Under the pieces are notes generated by a model that was given only the letters and a program-made list of their open reading frames with translations, searched no databases and was not told the origin of the DNA. 64,000 nt of DNA from Anaerolineae bacterium (GTDB lineage: Bacteria; Chloroflexota; Anaerolineae; Aggregatilineales; J027), in contig WBUL01000009.1 in assembly GCA_008933735.1 (NCBI GenBank), forward strand, positions 62,001-126,000. Reading direction: 5' to 3'. Numbering within the stretch: the first letter of the stretch is position 1; each line of letters starts with the position of its first letter. Of the stretch, positions 36,629 through 44,208 are shown piece by piece. A program made the translations under genes and the position numbers.

Positions 36629-36660
36629 AAAAAAAGGCTGCCCGGTGGACAGCCTTTTTT
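36629..36660 (+). terminator. Bidirectional-looking rho-independent terminator after the giant pilin-like gene
   Basis: AAAAAGGCTG (36631-36640) pairs with CAGCCTTTTT (36650-36659), with two further G-C pairs inside. A T run follows on the plus strand and an A run precedes it. It starts about 20 bases after the stop codon. Confidence 0.9.
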
Positions 36661-36738
36661 GTTGATTTTTAATGGTGATCGAACGGGAGTTCTGGTAATA
36701 TTAGACAAAGGCAAGGTGCAAAACAGGTGTAAATCCCC

Positions 36739-37665
36739 ATGACGCATACAGGGCTTCTGTTTGTGCTGGTCGGCCCATCCGGTACAGGCAAAAATTCAAT
36801 TATTACGGCGCTCCTGAAGGAAGGTAATCCCGGAAATCTACGTCAGCTCACCACTGTCACAACCCGTCCAAAACGCGAAAACGAAACCGAAGGCAAAGAG
36901 CACTATTTCGTCAGCGAACCCCGTTTCCAGGAACTCATTGAATCCGGTGCACTCATCGAACATCAATTGATTCATAAGGAGTTCTACTACGGTGCGCCGC
37001 ATGAGGGCGTGAAAAAGGCGATTGACAGTGGTGAGGACTTAATCGCCGATATTGATGTGCTTGGCGCAAAAGCGCTCAAGGCCGCCTACCCGGAAAATGT
37101 CATCCTGATCTTTATCGCGCCGCCCGACAGCCGCGTTCTGGAAGAGCGTATTCGCAGCCGGGAGTCGGAAACAGAAGAAGCGATTCGCACCCGCTTAGAG
37201 CGGGCCGCCATGGAACGCACCTACGTTCCTGAATGTGATTATCTGGTGGTTAACGATGACTTAGCGCACGCCGTCCAGCTTGTAAAGGACATCGTGGTGG
37301 CCTATCAGCATGACCTGCATGTGGAAGACCACGCTGGTTTTTTTGCTCATGCCTGGGTCGCTGAACCTGCTGGCATCCTGACCGTCGATGAAAAACTGCC
37401 GTTCGCTCCGGTAACGAAACGTGAGAACGCCATTGCTTCTCTGAAAGCGCATCTTGCTGAGCAGAATATTCTGGTCGAGGATGTGAATGGTCACGCAGCG
37501 GGCGTCTGGTATCATCACCAGCACGGCCAGCCTGTTGTGGATATGATTATTCCCATGCAGGCGGTGCGGATTCCTGAACATTCCCAATGGCGGCCAGCGG
37601 AAACTATTGTACTGCCGAGCTACATCAAGGAACTGTTGGGGGACTTGCGACCCACTTTTGAATGA
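36739..37665 (+). CDS. Guanylate kinase-like protein with altered P-loop and C-terminal extension
   Basis: 308 residues. The N-terminal ~190 follow guanylate kinase: TTRPKRENETEGKEHYF is the GMP-binding segment, followed by LIEHQLIHKEFYYGAPHEGV and a lid with RIRSRESETEEAIRTRLERA. The P-loop reads GPSGTGKNS, with Asn where kinases have Ser or Thr; ribose bisphosphokinase PhnN has Asp at this place, so a changed substrate is possible. Residues 195-308 are an extra domain with WYHHQHGQPVVDMII, not part of guanylate kinase and not recognised. The 3' end overlaps the convergent solute-binding protein gene by 41 bases. Confidence 0.78.
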   Translation: MTHTGLLFVLVGPSGTGKNSIITALLKEGNPGNLRQLTTVTTRPKRENETEGKEHYFVSEPRFQELIESGALIEHQLIHKEFYYGAPHEGVKKAIDSGEDLIADIDVLGAKALKAAYPENVILIFIAPPDSRVLEERIRSRESETEEAIRTRLERAAMERTYVPECDYLVVNDDLAHAVQLVKDIVVAYQHDLHVEDHAGFFAHAWVAEPAGILTVDEKLPFAPVTKRENAIASLKAHLAEQNILVEDVNGHAAGVWYHHQHGQPVVDMIIPMQAVRIPEHSQWRPAETIVLPSYIKELLGDLRPTFE

Positions 37666-38440
37666 GGGCGTCCAGGGTTCCATCGGCCTGCATCGCTAAC
37701 AGGGCATCGTCTATGGCCCGGTGCAGGCGCCAATCAGAACGTCGAATTGCAATGGCGTAAGGGTCTGGTACGCTTGTCTGAGCGGCCAGACCTAAATTTT
37801 GATGATGGGCTGTATACTGGAATGCGGATACCCGGTCAACCAGGGCGGCGTCAGCTTCGCCCGCCAGAACTGCATCCATCGCCTCTTCTGCCGTAAAATA
37901 TCGCTGAATTTTAAGATTTTCCACCCGCCGGGCTGCAATATCACCCTCGGAGGCAAACTCTACCGCGAGTGTTTTTCCCTGAAGCTCCGCCAGCGTTTGA
38001 TCGTTTTCCAGACTGACCAGCACATGACCAGCATCGAAATACGCGGTTGTGTATCGCACCGAGCCCGTGCGGAAAGGATCAGGGCGTAAAGTGGAAATCA
38101 CCATGTCTGTACCGTTAGGAGGATTCAGAAGGGAGTCATACGTCCCATCATAGCCCAGCAGCAGGAACCGGACTTCCAGCCCCAGCCGCTGACCGATTTC
38201 CCGCGCAATGTCCGGTTCCAGCCCTATGGGGCCATCCTCGGTGTGAATGCTGAACGGAGGGAGAGTCGGGTCTGTGCCCACCACCAGAAAACCCTGATTC
38301 TGAATCCGCTCCCAGTGAAAATCATACGGGCCGCGTTCCGGGTCACGAAGGTCCAATACCGCCCCAACCACCGCGACCAGGACGATTCCAATCAGGCTAA
38401 GGCGCAGCATCTGCCGGGAAGCGATCAGTTGACGTACCAT
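37625..38440 (-). CDS. Membrane-anchored family 3 solute-binding protein
   Basis: 271 residues. A short basic start is followed by one hydrophobic segment (LIGIVLVAVVGAVLDL) without a lipobox Cys, so it is anchored or secreted by a plain signal. The rest is an amino-acid-type SBP: LVVGTDPTLPPFSI, IGLEPDIAREIGQRLG, DGTYDSLLNPPNGTDMVIST and LAVEFASEGD. No ABC permease or ATPase gene is beside it. The ATG at 38440 is preferred over 38455 because GGAAG precedes it; it overlaps the glycoside hydrolase stop by 16 bases. It overlaps the kinase-like gene tail to tail. Confidence 0.87.
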   Translation of the reverse strand: MVRQLIASRQMLRLSLIGIVLVAVVGAVLDLRDPERGPYDFHWERIQNQGFLVVGTDPTLPPFSIHTEDGPIGLEPDIAREIGQRLGLEVRFLLLGYDGTYDSLLNPPNGTDMVISTLRPDPFRTGSVRYTTAYFDAGHVLVSLENDQTLAELQGKTLAVEFASEGDIAARRVENLKIQRYFTAEEAMDAVLAGEADAALVDRVSAFQYTAHHQNLGLAAQTSVPDPYAIAIRRSDWRLHRAIDDALLAMQADGTLDALIQKWVASPPTVP

Positions 38441-39567
38441 TCTGGCATCTTCCATCCCCGCGCATAGGCTTGCAGCACAGTATAAATTGGTTTGGCATCA
38501 AACTCTACTGAGATCAGAGTGAAATAATCGGGATAACCGTTGGTGGGTAAGGGATAGCGAAATGCCCACAGACAGAAGGTTTCCAGCCAGGGGTAGTTTT
38601 CCTGTGCATAGGCATAGGCATCCAGCGTGTAGGCGATGCGCTGCCCTGGGCGAACCGCATACGCCCAGCGGGGATGGTCATTCCAGCCGCCTTCCGTCAC
38701 GAAGATCGGCGTTTCCAAATCACCATGTTCGACCATCACCTCGCGCAGCAGTTCCAGCCGCCGGAAGTTTAACCCAGGGTCTGCCTGCGGCGGCGATGTA
38801 AACCCGTAGACATGGGCGGCCAGTGCGTCAAAATACGCTCCAGCGCCTGCCTCATAAAGTTCGTTCAGAAAATCGATGTCATTCCAACCCCCGGCACCGT
38901 GTGGTGGTTCATTGGTGGGTGCGAGCGCTCCTCCCAGCACGATCACATTCGGATTGGCATTGTGTGCGGCGGTATAAGCCAGCTTGAGCAGCCGGGTATA
39001 GCGCTGTGGATCGGCCGGTTCACCGCTCCATTCAATATTGAGATTCGGCTCATTCCAGACGATGATGTGGTCAACTCGTCCGGCGTAACGTTCCGCAAAC
39101 GCACCTACAAAGGCTGCGTATTTTTCTGCCAATTCGTCATTCATATAATTACCGTTGGCCGTTTCAGGCCGTGCCCAATCCGGGATGAAGCCCAACCGGG
39201 CAATCAAGCGAATCCCCTGGTTTTCAGCATGGCGGATGATGCGGTCAGGATGCCACCAGTTGTATACCCCTTCCTCGCGTTCAACATATGCCCAGGGGAA
39301 ATATTCAACTGCCGTTGCTGCGCCCATTTCACGCACCATCTGAAAGGTCTTCTGGATCGGCCATTCCTGGACCTCGTCGGTCAACCGGGTGTGCACACAG
39401 ACTCGTGAATCAACCGTCCTGACCGTTTGGGGAGGGCCAAGAGAGACAATTTGTGGGTGATTTTCAGGATTCTGGGGTGGAACGGCAGGCGCCGCCGCCA
39501 GAAGCACCGCAATAAAAACGACCAGACCCAGCCGCAGCAGCCAGTTATTCAGATTCCAGAATTCCAT
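38425..39567 (-). CDS. Secreted clan GH-A glycoside hydrolase (GH39/GH5-like)
   Basis: 380 residues. An N-terminal hydrophobic segment (LRLGLVVFIAVLLAAAPAV) exports or anchors it. The TIM-barrel carries IIVWNEPNLNIEW, whose Glu after Asn is the usual acid/base of clan GH-A, and IFVTEGGWNDHPRW, whose Glu is the likely nucleophile. The substrate (xyloside, glucan or other) cannot be told. The ATG at 39567 lies inside the TetR gene, overlapping it by 23 bases; upstream frame was not used because it lies deeper within that gene. Co-expression with the TetR gene and the solute-binding protein suggests sugar or glycan sensing. Confidence 0.85.
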   Translation of the reverse strand: MEFWNLNNWLLRLGLVVFIAVLLAAAPAVPPQNPENHPQIVSLGPPQTVRTVDSRVCVHTRLTDEVQEWPIQKTFQMVREMGAATAVEYFPWAYVEREEGVYNWWHPDRIIRHAENQGIRLIARLGFIPDWARPETANGNYMNDELAEKYAAFVGAFAERYAGRVDHIIVWNEPNLNIEWSGEPADPQRYTRLLKLAYTAAHNANPNVIVLGGALAPTNEPPHGAGGWNDIDFLNELYEAGAGAYFDALAAHVYGFTSPPQADPGLNFRRLELLREVMVEHGDLETPIFVTEGGWNDHPRWAYAVRPGQRIAYTLDAYAYAQENYPWLETFCLWAFRYPLPTNGYPDYFTLISVEFDAKPIYTVLQAYARGWKMPEWYVN

Positions 39568-40117
39568 ACAGGAAAATATCGACCACCCCATCGATCCATG
39601 CCTTTTCGGGGAAAATTCGCATGGCAAAACGAGCTGCACGAGGCGCAAACTGCTGAGTCGCTACAAAGCCAATCACCAGCGCCGCAAATGCTCGCCCCAG
39701 CATCACGCTCGAAAGGGGTCGCACACCAGGTAAGCTGGACAGGCGGTTAATAAACAGGGCGGCATCCCCTGCGATTTCTGTCATCAGGGAAGTTAAGTAG
39801 CTGGCCTGGTTGACCTGTACATCCAGGAGCGCGTATTCCAGAAAACGCGGGTGCTCCTCCATGCTTGTAATGAGCCGCATAAATAAATCTCGTACCAGGT
39901 ATTCGGGGTCGTTCCCTTTAATCTGGCGAAAAATCTGACGCAGCGGCTGGCGCGGGCTGTAACGTTCCAGCAGTTCCAGCAGGAGGTCTTGCTTATCTGG
40001 ATAGTGTGTTTGGACGGAGGACAGCGTCATTTGGGCTTCGGTGGCAATGTCCATCAGTGAAACCGCATGATAACCGCGTTCCTGGAACAGCTTTTCCGCC
40101 GCGTCTAAAAGACTCAT
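39545..40117 (-). CDS. TetR-family transcriptional regulator
   Basis: 190 residues. The helix-turn-helix is SLMDIATEAQMTLSSVQTHYPDKQDLLLELLE, preceded by LLDAAEKLFQERGYHAV. The N-terminal arm is only a few residues long, shorter than most TetR proteins. The C-terminal ligand domain is not assignable. The ATG overlaps the small membrane protein gene by four bases (ATGA) and the 3' end overlaps the glycoside hydrolase gene. It probably controls this local operon. Confidence 0.9.
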   Translation of the reverse strand: MSLLDAAEKLFQERGYHAVSLMDIATEAQMTLSSVQTHYPDKQDLLLELLERYSPRQPLRQIFRQIKGNDPEYLVRDLFMRLITSMEEHPRFLEYALLDVQVNQASYLTSLMTEIAGDAALFINRLSSLPGVRPLSSVMLGRAFAALVIGFVATQQFAPRAARFAMRIFPEKAWIDGVVDIFLYGILESE

Positions 40118-40335
40118 TTCTCTTTGCCAGAAGCCAGCTCTGCCACCTGCCGTACTGTCCCCAGCAGCAGCAGACCCAGCTTGACCAGATCGCCAGTGGA
40201 GAGGTTGCCACCCTTCAAATTCTGATTTTCCTGGGCCGCCCGCTTGAACAGATGAGCCGCTGCTAACCCCGTAAGGAGTCCTAATGCGCCGCCCAGAAGA
40301 TAAACTTTGGTGGAATTGTTTGATTTGTCAGCCAT
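40114..40335 (-). CDS. Small single-span membrane protein
   Basis: 73 residues. A Gly/Ala/Leu-rich span VYLLGGALGLLTGLAAAHLF is followed by a polar region and an amphipathic helix LVKLGLLLLGTVRQVAELA. It resembles YtxH-like or other small membrane stress proteins in layout only. The start overlaps the preceding membrane protein gene by eight bases, so it belongs to the same operon as the TetR gene. Confidence 0.7.
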   Translation of the reverse strand: MADKSNNSTKVYLLGGALGLLTGLAAAHLFKRAAQENQNLKGGNLSTGDLVKLGLLLLGTVRQVAELASGKEK

Positions 40336-40753
40336 CTTTTTTAATAATCCCTGAAACAGTATATCGCCAGCGTGCCAGTTTTGAGCGTGTCGTAATGATA
40401 GGAGTGGTCAGTCGTTCGGAATGAGTGCGAGTCAGTTCCGCACCTTTTTCCGTGTATTGGCGGGCAAGTTCCAGCGGCTTCGCGGCAAGGGACGGCAGGC
40501 GCCCTGCGCTAAAAGCCACGTACAGCAGGGCTGCGTTCAAGCCCAGCATAATCAGGGCAAACGGAAGCAGCACAAATACCACCACAAGTATCGCCGCCAT
40601 GACCCCAATTTGTCGTCCGGTGAGGGTATCGGTCATCGCCAGCACAAACAATATGACTGCAACGAGTATTAACAGCAGGACGGGGATTAAAACTGGCAAA
40701 ATGATCCGCCTGAACATTTCGCGTTTGTGTTTTTGAAGTGCGTTTTCGTCCAT
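40328..40753 (-). CDS. Two-span membrane protein of unknown function
   Basis: 141 residues. Two long hydrophobic segments at about 15-38 (IILPVLIPVLLLILVAVILF) and 50-82 (IGVMAAILVVVFVLLPFALI) are followed by a soluble, Arg/Thr-rich C-terminus with a predicted helix (AKPLELARQYTEKGAELT). No family recognised. It is the first gene of the unit ending in the glycoside hydrolase and solute-binding protein, divergent from the phosphopantetheinyl transferase gene. Confidence 0.74.
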   Translation of the reverse strand: MDENALQKHKREMFRRIILPVLIPVLLLILVAVILFVLAMTDTLTGRQIGVMAAILVVVFVLLPFALIMLGLNAALLYVAFSAGRLPSLAAKPLELARQYTEKGAELTRTHSERLTTPIITTRSKLARWRYTVSGIIKKDG

Positions 40754-40826
40754 AAACCGCCTTTCTATGGCCTAATTTTAGCACGCGGTGGCACATGTTC
40801 CAGTTTAACGCAAAAATACAAGGTCT

Positions 40827-41540
40827 ATGAAGATCATAAAACTACCCGATGAATGGGAAACCTTGCCTGGATCGCCAGAACTCGCGGAGGGAACAGTGCA
40901 TCTCTGGTTGGCCTCGTTAAAGCAGCCCACCGCTTATTTGCAGTCTCTCCAACGCCTGCTCTCGCCAGACGAAGTGCAAAAAGCAGAACGTTTCTATTTT
41001 GAAAAAGATAAAAATGCTTATATTGCCGGACGTGGGATGCTGCGAAAGCTTCTTGCCGCTTTTTTGAATACTGCTCCCGAACAGATCACCTTCCGCTACA
41101 ATCCCTATGGTAAACCCATGCTTGCAAACCCGGCAAATATTGACTTTAACCTTTCTCACTCCCACGAACTGGCTTTTTATGCAGTCAGCAGAGGAAGTGT
41201 GATCGGGGTAGATATTGAACATATCCGTCCGGTCAACGAATTCTGGGAGGTAGCTCGCAGCTATTTTTCAAAAAATGAAATTGCCATGCTGGAAACGGTG
41301 GCCGAAGCCCGGCAGTTGGAGGCCTTTTACAACTGCTGGACGCGCAAAGAAGCCTATATCAAAGCCAAAGGGGAAGGACTGTCTATGCCGCTTCACCAAT
41401 TCGATGTAACGCTAATACCAGGTGAGCCTGCCCGCCTGCTCCAAACAAGAGGGGATGAGGGCGAAGCGAGGCGGTGGCATCTTGAATCTTTTACTCCGCA
41501 GGCAGGTTATGTCGCCGCCGTAGCACATATTTTAATTTGA
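40827..41540 (+). CDS. Sfp-type 4'-phosphopantetheinyl transferase
   Basis: 237 residues with the two Sfp boxes VIGVDIEHIRPV (Mg and CoA binding) and FYNCWTRKEAYIKAKGEGL, plus the N-terminal KPMLANPANIDFNLSHSH region. It moves phosphopantetheine from CoA to carrier proteins of polyketide, non-ribosomal peptide or fatty acid synthases. No carrier-protein or synthase gene is in the window. AAGG precedes the ATG. Confidence 0.93.
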   Translation: MKIIKLPDEWETLPGSPELAEGTVHLWLASLKQPTAYLQSLQRLLSPDEVQKAERFYFEKDKNAYIAGRGMLRKLLAAFLNTAPEQITFRYNPYGKPMLANPANIDFNLSHSHELAFYAVSRGSVIGVDIEHIRPVNEFWEVARSYFSKNEIAMLETVAEARQLEAFYNCWTRKEAYIKAKGEGLSMPLHQFDVTLIPGEPARLLQTRGDEGEARRWHLESFTPQAGYVAAVAHILI

Positions 41541-41632
41541 CCTTTACACTAAAACGGGGTATTTTGGGTGTAGATTATCGAAAAACTATCAGGTCGGCTT
41601 GGAAGTTATTTTGTTGGTAGCAAAAAGAGCCT

Positions 41633-42463
41633 GTGAAGTTGATTAAGTGTAACCATCGCTGTTTATTAATGGGGATTCTGCTCCTGAGTCTGGGTTGGAT
41701 TCTATTAATGACTGCGGACTCTGCTCAGGCAGGCAGCGAACAACTGTCCATGCTGGAAGGTGGTGAAGCTCCGGTTTGCACTGATTGCCACATTAGCTTG
41801 AATACACCTTCTCTCGACCCCTGCGATGTCTGTCATGAGGCAAATCAGTTACCCGAATCAACAGCCACTTTCCTGCAAAACCAGCTTCGTGTTACCCGGC
41901 AGCGCGTTTTAGAGCTGGAGCAAAACCCCTCAGTCAAACAGGACAGCCGGTATCAGACGGTGATCCACGAATTGGAAGCCGCCAGCCGTATTGAAAAATA
42001 TGCCGTTCAGGAGACAACATTCCAGCGTGCATTTGTGCTGCTAGAGCACGTTGATGGGCTTTTAAATGTACTGGAAAACGAGATTCATTCCGGTTACTGG
42101 GTCAGTGGTGGAAAATCAGAAACACCTCCAAATGGCTGGATAACTTCAACACAACTACGGATACCACTGGAAGCGGCCAGAGTAGATAATCTCCTAAATC
42201 ACCACGAAAATATCCCCTTTGTTTTTCTGAATGAGAGCCTGAATACTCAAGCACGTTTTCTGCTGTATTTCACCGTTCAGCGTCGCGGGCCTCCTTCGGA
42301 ATACGATGCTCTTTTGTTTTGGATAGGGAAGAGATTGCCATCTTTGCATGTGCGGTCTCTTTTTTATTATGTTCGTGAAATAGCTGGTCGTGACCGTTCG
42401 GCCAGTCATATTTCGTTCTTTCTTTCAGGAAGGGAAAGACAATGCAACGAAAAATTGGTTTAG
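41633..42463 (+). CDS. Secreted c-type cytochrome-like protein with two haem motifs; possible frameshift in its 3' part
   Basis: 276 residues as read, GTG start. A signal peptide ends near GWILLMTADSAQA. CTDCH (49-53) and CDVCH (64-68) are haem c sites. Residues 75-160 are helical with no further motif. After about residue 165 the sequence changes character, with no cytochrome features and A/T-rich codons, and overlaps the next gene's start by 22 bases. In the -1 frame the DNA from about 42110 reads a Trp/Asn/Thr-rich tail ending DTTGSGQSR and stops at 42187-42189. So the true protein may end there after a frameshift, leaving 42190-42441 as leader for the nine-haem cytochrome gene. Confidence 0.62.
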   Translation: MKLIKCNHRCLLMGILLLSLGWILLMTADSAQAGSEQLSMLEGGEAPVCTDCHISLNTPSLDPCDVCHEANQLPESTATFLQNQLRVTRQRVLELEQNPSVKQDSRYQTVIHELEAASRIEKYAVQETTFQRAFVLLEHVDGLLNVLENEIHSGYWVSGGKSETPPNGWITSTQLRIPLEAARVDNLLNHHENIPFVFLNESLNTQARFLLYFTVQRRGPPSEYDALLFWIGKRLPSLHVRSLFYYVREIAGRDRSASHISFFLSGRERQCNEKLV

Positions 42464-44106
42464 TAGTGCTTATTCTTGGTGGGTTGCTAATCCTGAGTGC
42501 TGTCGTTGTGGGCGCGAGTGAAAACACAACAACGGCACCAGCGCCAGTCGCCCAGACGCCGCCGGAAGGCGCAACCTATGTGGGTTCAACGACCTGCTTC
42601 CAATGCCACAGCGACCAGTATCGCAACTGGGATAACACGCTGCATCCTATCATGATCCAGGATGTCGCTGCCAACCCTGCGGCCAATGTTGCTGATTTCA
42701 GCACTGGCGAAGAGTTCCGCACGCTTGAAGATGGTTCGACATATGGTATTGAAGGTGTCACCTTCACGATGGGGAACAAATATCGTCAGCGCTATATTGC
42801 GAAAACCGACACGGGATATGTAGTGCTGCCCGGTCAGTGGAATATCGACTCGGCAACATGGGTAGAAGCCACGCCTGGCGATTGGTTGAAGGACTGCGCG
42901 GGCTGCCATACCACAGGATACAGTGTTGAAGAGCAGACCTGGGTAGAACTGGGAACGGCCTGTGAGGCCTGTCATGGCCCTGCCAGTGTGCATGTTGAGA
43001 TGGCAAAAGCGCTCCCCGAAGGTGTTGATCCGGTCAGCGAAGATGTTTACGCCGTGCGCCAGGCCATTGTCGCCAGCGTTGATTCGAATGTGTGCGCCCA
43101 GTGTCATACACGTGGTACCAGCGCAGATGGTGAACATGGTTATCCGGTAGGGTACGTTGTTGGTGGTCCGCTTGATGAAACCATGTTTGTACCAGTTGCC
43201 CCAACAGGTGCCGAAGACGATGCAAATTTCTGGCCGGATGGCACAGAGAAGAAGCACCGTGAACAAATTCTCGGTTTGAACCAGTCGGCACATGGTAACG
43301 CGCTCGCGTCCATCGTCGAAAGTGATCATGGTGCGGACTACTGCCTGCCCTGCCACAGCACCGATTACGTGAAACAGGATAAAACCTTCGCGCAGGATGT
43401 GGTCACGCTGGAAAATGCCCAGTTCAGCATCACCTGTGTGCAGTGTCATGCGCCGCACGGCGAAGCGGCTCAGGACAACCAACTGACCGAGGAGTCCTAT
43501 GAACTGTGCGTGGGATGCCACACCGGAACGGGCGGCGGCAACAACCCCATTCGCGTGGGCAGTGAAGTTCATCACCCCATGCGCGAAATGTTTGAGGGCG
43601 TTTCTTTCCTCGGCCTGGATCCAAGTCCCAGCCCGCACTTCGCCAATGAAGCTTACGGCCCCATCTGTGCGTCGTGCCACATGGTAGGAACTGCCAAGAG
43701 TGCTGATTACGGCGATATTGGCACACATACCTTCAAAGCTGTTCTGCCAACTCAAAATGCCGAAGGCCAACCCGATTCGTGCACGCAGTGTCATAACCCC
43801 GAACATGATCCGGATGCGACGCCGGAAAGTCTGTTCTTCTATATCGAAGAAGTCCAGGCTGACACACAGGAACGGGTTGAGGATATTCGGGCCGATTTGC
43901 AGGAAATCACTGACGCACATCCTGAATGGGATCCACAGGCTCAGGATAAGCCCGAAGAACAGCAGATCGCCGAACGGATTGGTACGCTGGTTTCCTTCGT
44001 TGAGGCTGATGGTAGCTGGGGCTTCCACAACCCAGGTTATGCAGATGACATCCTCAGTGAAGCCGAAGACCTGCTGGATGAACTGCTCGACCTGTTGGAA
44101 GGCTAA
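42442..44106 (+). CDS. Nine-haem c-type cytochrome
   Basis: 554 residues. An N-terminal hydrophobic segment (LVVLILGGLLILSAVVVG) anchors or exports the protein. Nine CXXCH sites start at residues 52, 152, 174, 218, 301, 332, 356, 409 and 447. Additional conserved His and the TLHPIM segment near the first haem could provide distal ligands. Residues 465-554 lack haem sites and are acidic and helical. It resembles multihaem electron carriers or nitrite/hydroxylamine-type cytochromes by layout, but no catalytic Lys-type CXXCK is present. GGAAGGGA precedes the ATG. With the gene before it, it suggests an extracytoplasmic electron path. Confidence 0.88.
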   Translation: MQRKIGLVVLILGGLLILSAVVVGASENTTTAPAPVAQTPPEGATYVGSTTCFQCHSDQYRNWDNTLHPIMIQDVAANPAANVADFSTGEEFRTLEDGSTYGIEGVTFTMGNKYRQRYIAKTDTGYVVLPGQWNIDSATWVEATPGDWLKDCAGCHTTGYSVEEQTWVELGTACEACHGPASVHVEMAKALPEGVDPVSEDVYAVRQAIVASVDSNVCAQCHTRGTSADGEHGYPVGYVVGGPLDETMFVPVAPTGAEDDANFWPDGTEKKHREQILGLNQSAHGNALASIVESDHGADYCLPCHSTDYVKQDKTFAQDVVTLENAQFSITCVQCHAPHGEAAQDNQLTEESYELCVGCHTGTGGGNNPIRVGSEVHHPMREMFEGVSFLGLDPSPSPHFANEAYGPICASCHMVGTAKSADYGDIGTHTFKAVLPTQNAEGQPDSCTQCHNPEHDPDATPESLFFYIEEVQADTQERVEDIRADLQEITDAHPEWDPQAQDKPEEQQIAERIGTLVSFVEADGSWGFHNPGYADDILSEAEDLLDELLDLLEG

Positions 44107-44123
44107 CTAAAGTTGTTTAGCGT

Positions 44124-44162
44124 GCTTACGGGGTTCATAACTGAACCCAACGGTCCGTAAGC
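44124..44162 (+). repeat. Nested inverted repeat downstream of the nine-haem cytochrome gene
   Basis: GCTTACGG (44124-44131) pairs with CCGTAAGC (44155-44162) and inside it a second stem GGTTCA/TGAACC can form. No T run follows. It lies between the cytochrome stop and the terminator. Confidence 0.55.
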
Positions 44163-44167
44163 CGTTT

Positions 44168-44208
44168 GAGGGGTGGCTCATCCTCCACAGAGCCATCCCT
44201 CATTTTTT
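44168..44208 (+). terminator. Rho-independent terminator of the cytochrome gene, overlapping the convergent stop codon
   Basis: GAGGGGTGGCTC (44168-44179) pairs with GAGCCATCCCTC (44190-44201), one G-T wobble, ten-base loop, followed by six T. Its 3' arm includes the stop codon of the moeA-like gene on the other strand (44200-44202). Confidence 0.92.

Noticed and set aside
42586-44028. A 480-codon open frame on the minus strand
   Set aside because: It lies wholly inside the nine-haem cytochrome gene; the plus-strand product has nine CXXCH sites, while the reverse product is Cys/Phe/Thr-rich with no family resemblance.
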